A DNA stretch of 40,450 nucleotides from Mycoplasmatota bacterium (GTDB lineage Bacteria; Bacillota_I; Bacilli_A; Acholeplasmatales; Acholeplasmataceae), in assembly GCA_024650045.1 (NCBI GenBank), contig JANKMU010000005.1:79846-120295 (forward strand), in the 5' to 3' direction. Below the pieces are notes generated by a model. It saw nothing but the letters and a program-made list of their open reading frames with translations. It was not told where the DNA came from and ran no database searches. Made by a program: the position numbers and the translations under genes. This document shows, piece after piece, positions 1 to 8,661 of the stretch (positions within the stretch are counted from its first letter, which is position 1; each line of letters begins with the position of its first letter).

Positions 1-232
1 AGAAGCACTAGAAAGAAAAGAATTCTTTGGTAAAGCTTCTGGAGTGACTGTTGTTATGCAAGGCACAAGACAAGTAATAGATGTACAAATCAACCCTGAA
101 TTTTTAGAGGAACTAGATCTTCTTCAGGATTCTATTTTACTTGCAGTTAATGACGCATTAAAACAAATAGAAAAAGAACAAGAAGAAACAATGGGACAAT
201 TCAGTGGTGGTTTAGGTGGGTTTGGATTTTAA
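1..232 (+). CDS. ybaB: YbaB/EbfC nucleoid-associated protein, 3' part
   Basis: The 5' end lies outside the window; the open frame runs from base 2 to a TAA at 230-232, giving about 76 residues. The visible part includes GVTVVMQGTRQVIDVQINPE, the conserved core of the YbaB/EbfC family (usually 100-110 residues), and ends in a Gly/Phe-rich tail typical of the family. Members form dimers that bind DNA and associate with the nucleoid. The stop overlaps the recR start (TAATG), so the two are translationally coupled. ybaB-recR, often after dnaX, is a standard Bacillota gene order; dnaX would be expected just upstream. A GTG at 44 is in frame but internal to the family alignment, so it is not the real start. 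Confidence 0.9.
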   Translation, partial: EALERKEFFGKASGVTVVMQGTRQVIDVQINPEFLEELDLLQDSILLAVNDALKQIEKEQEETMGQFSGGLGGFGF

Positions 233-822
233 TGTATCCCAACATACTGAAGAAAATCATTGAAGATTTTCAAAAATTACCAGGTATTGGAGAAAAAACT
301 GCTGAAAGGCTGGCTTTACATCTTGTTACTAAAATTGAAGATGATGAGATCATTCAATTTTCCAACCATTTAGCAATCCTCAAGCAAGAAATAAAATATT
401 GCAATCAATGCCATATGATTACTGATCATGATTTGTGTGGAATATGTAGCAATCCAAATAGAGATCAAGACATCATCATGGTGGTTGCTGATGCAAAAGA
501 TGTGTTTGTTATGGAAAAAATGAACACATACCATGGTTTATATCATGTTTTAGGTGGACTGGTTGATTTTTCAAGAGGCATTACAGATAAAGACTTAAAT
601 ATCGACACTTTAGAACAACGCTTAAAAAACGCAAAAGAAATGATTATTGCGACTAGCGGAACAGTTGAAGGTGAGATGACAGCTAAGTATTTAAAATCTT
701 TATTTGATGATGATAAACTTTCAGTAACAAGATTGGCATATGGACTGCCCGTAGGAGCAGACTTAAAATATGCAGATGAATTAACATTGAGTAAAGCTGT
801 TGAAAACAGACTGAAGTATTAG
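232..822 (+). CDS. recR: Recombination mediator protein RecR
   Basis: A 196-residue protein of the usual RecR length. RecR works with RecO (and RecF) to load RecA on SSB-coated DNA at gaps. The N-terminal helix-hairpin-helix has LPGIGEKTAERLALHL at about 16-31. A four-cysteine zinc finger is formed by Cys57, Cys60, Cys69 and Cys72. The Toprim domain follows, with VADAKDVFVMEKMNTYHGLY and VLGG near 85-109, and a Walker-like GTVEGEMTAKYL near 143-154. The Toprim acidic position of the first motif is Ala; RecR proteins vary here and are not nucleases, so this is not alarming. The start ATG overlaps the ybaB stop codon. Confidence 0.97.
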   Translation: MYPNILKKIIEDFQKLPGIGEKTAERLALHLVTKIEDDEIIQFSNHLAILKQEIKYCNQCHMITDHDLCGICSNPNRDQDIIMVVADAKDVFVMEKMNTYHGLYHVLGGLVDFSRGITDKDLNIDTLEQRLKNAKEMIIATSGTVEGEMTAKYLKSLFDDDKLSVTRLAYGLPVGADLKYADELTLSKAVENRLKY

Positions 823-834
823 GAGGAAAAAACG

Positions 835-1104
835 ATGTGGGATACAATTAAAGGGTTTTTAGGATCCATTTATGGTAGATTTAACGAATTTTTACAGACA
901 TCATTAGGCATTGATGAAAAATTAATCGGACTCTATCAAGAGTTTGTTGTGCCATTACCAGAATTAATTAAAATTGTTGGTATTGTATTTGCTGGAATTA
1001 TTTTAGTTCTAGGTGTGATTAGTTTCGTTAAGAAAATGTTGAAATTATTCGTTGTACTCGCTGTTATTCTAGCTATCGTTTTATTAATTACTCAATTAAG
1101 ATAA
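835..1104 (+). CDS. Small two-helix membrane protein downstream of recR
   Basis: An 89-residue protein with a strong Shine-Dalgarno (AGGAGG, about 7 nt before the ATG), 12 bp after recR and so probably in its operon. The first 45 residues are amphipathic with several aromatics (GFLGSIYGRFNEFLQTSLGI). Two closely spaced hydrophobic segments follow, at about 47-64 and 69-86, separated by a short basic turn (KKMLK). No catalytic motif is visible and I do not recognise a family. In Bacillus, recR is followed by two small genes, one of which (bofA) encodes a membrane protein, but the sequence here does not resemble BofA, so only position is shared. Confidence 0.75.
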   Translation: MWDTIKGFLGSIYGRFNEFLQTSLGIDEKLIGLYQEFVVPLPELIKIVGIVFAGIILVLGVISFVKKMLKLFVVLAVILAIVLLITQLR

Positions 1105-1111
1105 ATAACAC

Positions 1112-1140
1112 TTGCAAAAACAAGATGATTAGTATACAAT
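1112..1140 (+). promoter_or_regulatory. Sigma-A-type promoter of rpoE
   Basis: TTGCAA at 1112-1117, a 17-nt spacer, and TACAAT at 1135-1140, followed by a Shine-Dalgarno AGGAGG at 1153-1158 for the delta-subunit gene at 1164. Confidence 0.75.
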
Positions 1141-1163
1141 ATATACGGTTTTAGGAGGCAGAA

Positions 1164-1724
1164 ATGAGCGATAAAATGAAATCATTAGCAATGCTTGATG
1201 TAGCAGAAATTCTATTAAAAGACAGCAAGAAGCCAATGACCATCCAACAATTAATTCAAAGTGTTGCTGAAATCAAGGAAATTTCACTAGAAGATGTTGA
1301 TAAATTGACGCAACTTTATATGGATATAACACAAAGCGCAAAGTTTGTGTATTGTGGCGATGACCAATGGGACTTGAAAGAAAGAAATTTAGAATTATGG
1401 GATAAAGACGGATTCGCCTTTGTTCAAGCTGAAGAAGTTGAAGAAGATGTCGAGGAAGACTTAGACTTTACTGAATATACTCTTGAAGAAGAGGAAGAGG
1501 AAGTTAAGGCTAAAGTTGAGAAAGATGATGATGAAGATGAAGATGAAGAAGAAGTCGACGAAGAAATAAAAGAAGAAAAAGCTTATATCGAAATTGATCT
1601 ACCAACGAAGTCTACTGATGATGACGATGTTGATGATGATGTTGAAATTGAATTTGACGATGATTACGACGAAGACGATTACAATGAAATCATGGATGAT
1701 TATGAAGATATGTATGATGAGTAA
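1164..1724 (+). CDS. rpoE: RNA polymerase delta subunit
   Basis: A 186-residue protein with the classic delta-subunit build. Residues 1 to about 80 form the HARE-HTH domain (MLDVAEILLKDSKKPMTIQQ, then QLYMDITQSAKFVYCGDDQW and the LKER motif). From about residue 88 the chain is an almost uninterrupted run of Asp and Glu, with few basic residues. In Bacillota delta binds core RNA polymerase, lowers open-complex stability and speeds recycling; its acidic tail mimics nucleic acid. The gene has its own promoter (1112-1140) and a strong terminator (1755-1782), so it is monocistronic here. Position two genes before pyrG matches rpoE-pyrG in Bacillus. This gene is unrelated to the sigma factor of the same name. 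Confidence 0.95.
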   Translation: MSDKMKSLAMLDVAEILLKDSKKPMTIQQLIQSVAEIKEISLEDVDKLTQLYMDITQSAKFVYCGDDQWDLKERNLELWDKDGFAFVQAEEVEEDVEEDLDFTEYTLEEEEEEVKAKVEKDDDEDEDEEEVDEEIKEEKAYIEIDLPTKSTDDDDVDDDVEIEFDDDYDEDDYNEIMDDYEDMYDE

Positions 1725-1754
1725 TACACATCAGCTATAAAAATGTATTCAATT

Positions 1755-1782
1755 GGGTATACATCATGGTATACCCTTTTTT
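1755..1782 (+). terminator. Intrinsic terminator after rpoE
   Basis: Perfect 8-bp stem GGGTATAC/GTATACCC (1755-1762 with 1769-1776), 6-nt loop, then six T. Confidence 0.9.
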
Positions 1783-1802
1783 CATCAAAATAAACAAAAA
1801 AA

Positions 1803-1830
1803 TTGATTAAATGATAATAATGAATATAAT
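1803..1830 (+). promoter_or_regulatory. Promoter of the YgjV-GNAT gene
   Basis: TTGATT at 1803-1808, a 16-nt spacer and a perfect TATAAT at 1825-1830, about 29 bp before the start codon. Confidence 0.7.
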
Positions 1831-1858
1831 TAAGTTATGAAAGAAGGGGTTTATATAT

Positions 1859-2473
1859 ATGGGGAATTTTTATGAAATATTGGGTTATGTAGCGTCTTTT
1901 ATCGTTTTAGTTTCTTTATTGATGAGTTCAGTGAAAAGATTAAGATGGATTAATTTGACTGGTTCACTAGTTTTTGCAATATATGGGTTTCTTATAGGAG
2001 CAATCCCAGTAGGTGTGATGAACACCGGTATTGTTATGATTAATATTTATTATCTATTTCAAATGTATACGAGAAAAGATTATTTTACACTCATTGAAAT
2101 GAATAAAGATACAGAATACTTCAAATACTTTATGAATTTTTATCGTGACAATATAGAATCTTTTATGGAAGTAAAAGATCATCTAGAAGATTCGAAGTAT
2201 TTGAAGTTGTTTATTCTAAGGAATACAGTACCCGCAGGTGTTGTTGTCGGTGAATATGATTCCAAAAATACTTTAAGAATTTTAGTTGATTATGTAACTC
2301 CAACATATCGTGATTTTAAAATAGGTAAATTTCTTTATCATGAGAACAAAGACTTTTTTGAGCAACTAGGAGTTAAAAACCTAATAACAGATCCCGGTAA
2401 TACCAAACACCAAGCATACTTGAAGAAAATGGGATTTATCGAAAATGAGGATAAATATATTAAAGAAATCTGA
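1859..2473 (+). CDS. Membrane protein: YgjV-like domain fused to GNAT-like acetyltransferase domain
   Basis: A 204-residue two-part protein. Residues 4-22, about 30-48 and 50-68 are hydrophobic helices resembling the YgjV-type small membrane domain (GSLVFAIYGFLIGAIPVGVMN). From about residue 78 the chain is soluble and looks like a GNAT fold: a strand LRILVDYVTPTYRDFKIGKF in the acetyl-CoA-binding position, then GVKNLITDPGNTKHQAYLKK and MGF, the usual ending of GNAT domains. The substrate is unknown. The classic R/Q-x-x-G-x-G/A acetyl-CoA loop is reduced to RDFKIGKF, so binding is plausible but not certain. The start is supported by an AAGGGG Shine-Dalgarno and its own promoter. It sits between rpoE and pyrG, an insertion relative to Bacillus. 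Confidence 0.75.
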   Translation: MGNFYEILGYVASFIVLVSLLMSSVKRLRWINLTGSLVFAIYGFLIGAIPVGVMNTGIVMINIYYLFQMYTRKDYFTLIEMNKDTEYFKYFMNFYRDNIESFMEVKDHLEDSKYLKLFILRNTVPAGVVVGEYDSKNTLRILVDYVTPTYRDFKIGKFLYHENKDFFEQLGVKNLITDPGNTKHQAYLKKMGFIENEDKYIKEI

Positions 2474-2481
2474 AATATGTG

Positions 2482-2518
2482 TTGTGTTTCAACTATCTTT
2501 TGATATAATAGATAAGGG
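2482..2518 (+). promoter_or_regulatory. pyrG promoter with GGGC start site
   Basis: TTGTGT (2482-2487), a 16-nt spacer, TATAAT (2504-2509). Seven bases after the -10 the initially transcribed sequence would be GGGCAC from 2516. A run of three G followed by C at the start site is the hallmark of pyrG promoters in Gram-positives that use CTP-sensitive reiterative G addition. Confidence 0.8.
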
Positions 2519-2525
2519 CACACCA

Positions 2526-2560
2526 AAGAGTCTCCTAAAGACAGGAGACTCTTTTCTTTT
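2526..2560 (+). terminator. pyrG leader attenuator (intrinsic terminator)
   Basis: A perfect 11-bp hairpin, AAGAGTCTCCT (2526-2536) with AGGAGACTCTT (2543-2553), 6-nt loop, then TTCTTTT. It lies 10 nt after the GGGC start and ahead of the Shine-Dalgarno AGGAGGG (2568-2574). The 5' arm contains UCUCCU, which extra 5' G residues could pair with when CTP is low, preventing termination. Confidence 0.9.
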
Positions 2561-2577
2561 AAAAAGTAGGAGGGTAA

Positions 2578-4176
<1,599 letters not shown>

Positions 4177-4220
4177 ATTTCACATAATGGTTCATGCAAC
4201 CGATTACAAGCCCAGTTTTA

Positions 4221-4249
4221 TTGCTAAAAGCAATACTTTGTAATATAAT
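4221..4249 (+). promoter_or_regulatory. fba promoter with inverted repeat on the -35
   Basis: TTGCTA (4221-4226), a 17-nt spacer, TATAAT (4244-4249). The -35 is embedded in the inverted repeat TTGCTaaaAGCAA (4221-4233), a possible small operator. Confidence 0.7.
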
Positions 4250-4282
4250 AGATGTGACCAAAATTCAAGGAGGAATATAAAA

Positions 4283-5149
4283 ATGGCAGTAGTATCAGCA
4301 AAAGAAATGTTATTAAAAGCACACAAAGAAGGATATGGTGTTGCTCAAATTAATATTAACAATTTGGAATGGATTAAAGCAGTTTTAACAACTGTAGAAG
4401 AACTTAAATCACCAGTTATTTTAGGAGTATCAGAAGGTGCAGCTAAATATATGGGTGGATATAAGAATGTAATGGCAATGGTAAGAACTTTAGATGAACA
4501 CTATAATGTTTCAGTACCAATGGCCGTTCACCTAGATCATGGAACATATGAAGGAGCATATAAAGCATTAGATGCAGGATTTACATCAATTATGTTTGAT
4601 GGTTCTCATTATCCATTTGAAGAAAACTTAGCAAAAACAAAAGAAATCGTAAAAGCATGTCATGCAAAAGGTGTTTCTGTTGAAGCTGAAGTAGGATCAA
4701 TCGGTGGTGAAGAAGATGGTGTTATTGGAGCTGGAGAAATTGCAGATCCTAAAGAATGTGCAGCGATTGCAGCTACAGGTGTAGATATGTTTGCAGCAGG
4801 CATTGGTAATATTCATGGGACATACCCAGCAAATTGGAAGGGATTGGACTTTGAGGTGTTAGCTGAAGTTCAACGTGTTACCGGTGGAGTTCCTCTAGTA
4901 TTGCACGGTGGTACAGGTATTCCTGAAGACATGGTTAAAAAAGCTATCTCATTAGGTGTATCAAAAATTAATGTTAATACTGAACTTCAATTAGCATTTG
5001 CAGCTGCTACACGTAAATACATTGAAGAAGGAAAAGACCGTCAAGGTAAAGGATTTGACCCAAGAAAATTATTAAATCCAGGATATGAAGCAATCAAACA
5101 AACAATTAGAGAAAAACTTGAAATGTTTGGTTCAGTTAATAAAGCTTAA
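4283..5149 (+). CDS. fba: Class II fructose-1,6-bisphosphate aldolase
   Basis: A 288-residue zinc-dependent aldolase that interconverts fructose-1,6-bisphosphate with DHAP and glyceraldehyde-3-phosphate. The catalytic Asp85 and zinc ligand His86 are in VHLDHGTYEGAYKALDAGFT. Further zinc ligands are His178 (GNIHGTYP) and His208 (LVLHGGTGIP). KINVNTELQLAF near 229-240 is the phosphate/substrate-binding loop. Length and motifs match the Bacillus FbaA group. The strong AAGGAGG Shine-Dalgarno and consensus promoter suit a highly expressed glycolytic gene. The following gene starts 15 bp downstream and shares its terminator at 5714. Confidence 0.97.
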   Translation: MAVVSAKEMLLKAHKEGYGVAQININNLEWIKAVLTTVEELKSPVILGVSEGAAKYMGGYKNVMAMVRTLDEHYNVSVPMAVHLDHGTYEGAYKALDAGFTSIMFDGSHYPFEENLAKTKEIVKACHAKGVSVEAEVGSIGGEEDGVIGAGEIADPKECAAIAATGVDMFAAGIGNIHGTYPANWKGLDFEVLAEVQRVTGGVPLVLHGGTGIPEDMVKKAISLGVSKINVNTELQLAFAAATRKYIEEGKDRQGKGFDPRKLLNPGYEAIKQTIREKLEMFGSVNKA

Positions 5150-5163
5150 GAAGAGGTGATTGT

Positions 5164-5715
5164 ATGCGTGATGAAAAAGTTTATCACGAGTATGCCAATT
5201 GGAAGCTTGAACACCATGAGTTGCTCAAGTATCTAACCGATACAAACTCAGATTTAATTATTCGTTTTAAGCATGTCATCGACGTAACCGATCATCTATA
5301 TGACAAATTAATAGACGATACGACATATACTAGTGAAGAAGACCATATATTTGAAACAGGATTTTATTATCTTGCAGATCAAATAAATGAAATTGTCGAT
5401 TTGCTCAATCGTTCATACGATAACAATATTAAGGATTTAGAAAATAGATCTAAAGATGTCAATTTGCTATTAAGCACAATAGATTTTCAAAATGAGTTAT
5501 TAGGTGTTGAAAACTTCGAACAAAAAGATATGGATTATCTTGTTCAGTTTGAACAAGATGTTCTAAAAAAACTGGAGAATAAAGAAGATGTACCAATAGA
5601 TATGTTTAATAAACTAGATCAAATGACATTCGATTTGTTTAAAAGACTTGATGTTGAGTACTTTCCTATTAATGACATATTTTTAGAAATAGCAGATGAA
5701 TTAGGTATACTTTAA
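5164..5715 (+). CDS. Unknown helical cytoplasmic protein
   Basis: A 183-residue acidic, soluble, predominantly helical protein with no signal peptide, membrane segment or cysteine. It has an AAGAGGTGAT Shine-Dalgarno and lies 15 bp after fba, so it is probably co-transcribed; the shared terminator starts at its stop codon. Visible patterns are heptad-like Leu/Ile stretches (YHEYANWKLEHHELLKYL near the N-terminus, IDFQNELLGVENFEQ in the middle) and a C-terminal FPINDIFLEIADELGIL. No enzyme motif is seen and I do not recognise a family. Linkage to fba may mean only high expression, not glycolytic function. Confidence 0.75.
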   Translation: MRDEKVYHEYANWKLEHHELLKYLTDTNSDLIIRFKHVIDVTDHLYDKLIDDTTYTSEEDHIFETGFYYLADQINEIVDLLNRSYDNNIKDLENRSKDVNLLLSTIDFQNELLGVENFEQKDMDYLVQFEQDVLKKLENKEDVPIDMFNKLDQMTFDLFKRLDVEYFPINDIFLEIADELGIL

Positions 5716-5742
5716 AAGCGTGTTGATTAACACGCTTTTTTC
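5714..5742 (+). terminator. Intrinsic terminator of the fba operon
   Basis: AAAGCGTGTT (5715-5724) pairs with AACACGCTTT (5729-5738), 4-nt loop, followed by a T run. Confidence 0.92.
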
Positions 5743-5763
5743 TTTTCAAACTCATATTAAAGC

Positions 5764-5802
5764 AAAAAAAAACAGGAATTATGGATTTCATAATTCCTGT
5801 TT
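5764..5802 (-). terminator. Intrinsic terminator of the lipoprotein gene
   Basis: A perfect 14-bp stem (5770-5783 with 5789-5802), 5-nt loop. Read on the minus strand it is followed by a run of T (plus-strand A run at 5764-5772), placing it just after the minus-strand stop at 5830. Confidence 0.92.
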
Positions 5803-5829
5803 GATATATTACTTTAATCTAGTTAACTA

Positions 5830-8439
5830 TTATGTAGTTTGTTCTTCAGGGAATATTGCAAACATTGTGTCAAAGAATTGTTCGATTTCTAAGATTTGAC
5901 CTTCAGTAAGCGCTGTGAAGTCATAAGCAGCAATCATATGTAAATCAGTAAATACTGCTTGGAAATGAGATTCAATTCCACCAATCATATCATCGATTTC
6001 TTGTTGTGTTGTTCCCATTTTACCCATAACGTAAGCGTTTGACAATATATCATTACCAATCATAGTAATTGTATCAAAGAATAATGTTTCATTAGCTGTT
6101 GTGAATAAATCATCTAATGCTAAGATCACAACACCCATTAATGCATGATGATCAGTAGTATTCCAACTTGATTCAAACATTAATTGAGCTACATCATAAC
6201 CTGTAACAATCGTCAATAATTGATTTTCTAGATAAATGAAATTAGCGATTACCGTTGAAACTGGAGTGACTAGTTGAGCAAATGCTAAATTAAACTCTAC
6301 TTGATCAAACATTTCATCTTCCATCATCGTTTGAATCATTAATGGAACACGTATAGCAGTTAAGATTTTTTCTATTTCCATTTGTGTTAAGCCAGCTGCT
6401 AATATGTTGTTATAATCTACTAATTGAGCAAAAACACTTTCAATTTCTGCTACAGTAGCTTGATCAATAACTTCCATATTTGATTGAGTAAGTAGATAGA
6501 AATCTATGAAGAACTGCCCATCAGTTGCTAAAAATTGTGCAAAGACATCTACGCCTAAGCCATAAATAGTACTCAATCCAGCAACGATGTTATCATAATC
6601 AGCGAGAATTTCATCAATAACAAATTCTGCCATTGCATATTCATCTTCATCCATTTCTACTGCCATAACTTGTTTGACTAAGTCACCAAATAGAAGTAGT
6701 AGTTCTTCGAGAGATTCATCACCAAGTAATGTTTCTAATGTTGTAAATTTAGTTTCATTTGCTAGTTTGAAGTCTTCAAAGAAAGTACCAACATAAACTG
6801 CAAACTCAACAACTTTTTCAAAATCATATGTATCATCAGTATAATACCAATAATCATACTCTGGATCATACATTTCTTCACCCGGTATTACCATTTCATC
6901 AACTAACATCATAACATCTTCAACTGTTTGTTGATCAACTGCAGCTGCAAAAGATAATAGTATATCTAATTTAGCATGTTCTAGTTGACCCAAATAAGTT
7001 GTATAATCGTAGAAGTCTTCTAAACTGAAATCACTTAATGCATTTGCAATGTTAAACATGAAATAGTACATATCACCGAAATATTCTGCATCAGGCAGTG
7101 TAGTATGTAGTATCATTACAACTTCATCTTTGATTAAGAATATTTCTTCCATTGATGGTCCAAACTCCATTGCATCATCTAGAAGAGTAACTAATGCTGG
7201 TGTAATACTTCCATAAACTGTAACCATGTAGTCAGCAACATCTTGTATAGTTGTTCTTAACATTGGTTTGTTTAATGTAAAGTAAGCTAATAATTCACCA
7301 GCTCTTACGATGTTTTCTGCATCGTTTTCAATCTCTTCAGTTAAATATCTAGCTTCATCAGCAAGCATATAGACATCATTTAAAATGGATAAAGGTCCTT
7401 CATAGGTATCAATCAAGTCTCCTAGTAAGACAGTATTATCATCCATTTTAGCAGCTAAGAGAATTTCATAAAATGCTTGAATGGCTGGATCTTCGTGAGT
7501 CAAGAAGTAATTAGCATCGTGGAAATCATAGTTGTATAGCAATTCGCTTGCTATATATGATATTTGTCCAACTATGTAATAGTAATACTCATAACTACCA
7601 GTAAATACGCCATCTAAATAGGGAAGTGTTTGAGCGGTTGTGTAAGCCGCTAAATCATTATAAAGTGTTGTATATTCTGTACTTAAATAAATAGTTTCTA
7701 ATTGATCTTCTACATATCCAAGTTCTTCTTGTCTATAAGCTGAGTTTTCTACCAGTTCATCGATTGCAACACCCATTGCAATTAAACCGATTTCCACTGC
7801 AATATATGCAAAATCTTCAGTAGTCATATCAAAGTCAGAAATGGTGTCTAGCTCATCCATCATACCGCTTGCATTCATTGGCATTAGTTCTGCCATATTT
7901 TTAATATGTGCAAAGAAGCCAATTGCATTAGCGGCAGTCATGCTTCTAGCAGCAATTGCTGAACTATAAGCTGTTGCTAAACTAGAAAATCTTTGATATT
8001 CTTCAAACTCCCATTCTTCGGTAAAATCTCCTGAAGTCATATTGGGAACATATGTTTCATCTATAATTGCAAGAACTTCAGCGTAAACATTAACAGGTAC
8101 TACTGTTGGATCAGGGTCAGTTACACTTGCATCAACAACATATGATGCTGATGATGAAGGTAAGGAAATTGAATCCCCTGCAACCGCAACAACTGTAACT
8201 TGATAGCTACCTTCTGCCAACTCTAATGTATTTAAATCAAACGTTGTTGTTGTAACAGTATAGGTATTTGTACCAACAACCACACGATATTCTTCCGCAT
8301 CTTCAACTGCATCCCAAGTAACAATGCCGTTATTGATAACGACATTTGTAGGTGTGTCTAGATCAATCGTTGTATCACCACACGCTACAATAACTAAGGA
8401 GACCAATAACATAACTAAAAAACCTAGTATTCTCTTCAT
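5830..8439 (-). CDS. Large acidic lipoprotein with an N-terminal fibronectin-III-like domain
   Basis: I place the start at the ATG 8437-8439, preceded by AAAAGGAGGAAA; an in-frame ATG at 8529 would put 30 extra residues before the signal peptide and lacks a Shine-Dalgarno. The 869-residue product begins MKRILGFLVMLLVSLVIVAC, a lipoprotein signal peptide with the lipidated cysteine at 20. Residues about 25-100 form a fibronectin-III-like domain (ITW-type core GIVTWDAVEDAEEYRVVV, then GSYQVTVVAVAGD). The remaining ~740 residues are helical and rich in Asp, Glu, Met, Phe and Tyr, with no further cysteine and no enzyme motif I recognise. It should be anchored outside the membrane. It follows the ABC permease gene but has its own likely promoter. 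Role unknown; a surface or transport-associated role is inference. Confidence 0.85.
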   Translation of the reverse strand: MKRILGFLVMLLVSLVIVACGDTTIDLDTPTNVVINNGIVTWDAVEDAEEYRVVVGTNTYTVTTTTFDLNTLELAEGSYQVTVVAVAGDSISLPSSSASYVVDASVTDPDPTVVPVNVYAEVLAIIDETYVPNMTSGDFTEEWEFEEYQRFSSLATAYSSAIAARSMTAANAIGFFAHIKNMAELMPMNASGMMDELDTISDFDMTTEDFAYIAVEIGLIAMGVAIDELVENSAYRQEELGYVEDQLETIYLSTEYTTLYNDLAAYTTAQTLPYLDGVFTGSYEYYYYIVGQISYIASELLYNYDFHDANYFLTHEDPAIQAFYEILLAAKMDDNTVLLGDLIDTYEGPLSILNDVYMLADEARYLTEEIENDAENIVRAGELLAYFTLNKPMLRTTIQDVADYMVTVYGSITPALVTLLDDAMEFGPSMEEIFLIKDEVVMILHTTLPDAEYFGDMYYFMFNIANALSDFSLEDFYDYTTYLGQLEHAKLDILLSFAAAVDQQTVEDVMMLVDEMVIPGEEMYDPEYDYWYYTDDTYDFEKVVEFAVYVGTFFEDFKLANETKFTTLETLLGDESLEELLLLFGDLVKQVMAVEMDEDEYAMAEFVIDEILADYDNIVAGLSTIYGLGVDVFAQFLATDGQFFIDFYLLTQSNMEVIDQATVAEIESVFAQLVDYNNILAAGLTQMEIEKILTAIRVPLMIQTMMEDEMFDQVEFNLAFAQLVTPVSTVIANFIYLENQLLTIVTGYDVAQLMFESSWNTTDHHALMGVVILALDDLFTTANETLFFDTITMIGNDILSNAYVMGKMGTTQQEIDDMIGGIESHFQAVFTDLHMIAAYDFTALTEGQILEIEQFFDTMFAIFPEEQTT

Positions 8440-8549
8440 TTTTCCTCCTTTTAATTTGTGAGATATCTCATAGATTTCACAAAATAGCTTAAACATAATG
8501 CTGTTTATCACATTTTTTATAACAGCCATATAACAAATATTAAGTTGAA

Positions 8550-8629
8550 CATAGAGAACGAAATCACTTCAAAGTCACTTCCTCTATGCTATTAACCACA
8601 TTATACAACTAAATTTGTATTAATTACAA
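8550..8629 (-). promoter_or_regulatory. Promoter and leader region of the lipoprotein gene
   Basis: On the minus strand TTGTAA (8624-8629), an 18-nt spacer, and TATAAT (8600-8605). The leader to the start codon is about 155 nt. It contains the inverted repeat CATAGAG/CTCTATG (8550-8556 and 8582-8588), with the direct repeat TCACTTC-aaag-TCACTTC between the arms, which could be a hairpin or a binding site. Confidence 0.5.
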
Positions 8630-8661
8630 ATACCAGAGATTAAATGTTAAAAAAACACGAT

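Noticed and set aside
835-1104. BofA/YaaL identity for the small gene after recR
   Set aside because: Only position is shared; the helix layout and sequence do not match BofA.
1441-1724. GA-rich repeat tract as a DNA repeat or low-complexity element
   Set aside because: It is the coding sequence for the acidic tail of the delta subunit, in frame and expected.
8440-8529. Longer start for the lipoprotein (ATG at 8529)
   Set aside because: It would bury the lipoprotein signal peptide behind 30 residues; ATG 8439 has a perfect AGGAGG.
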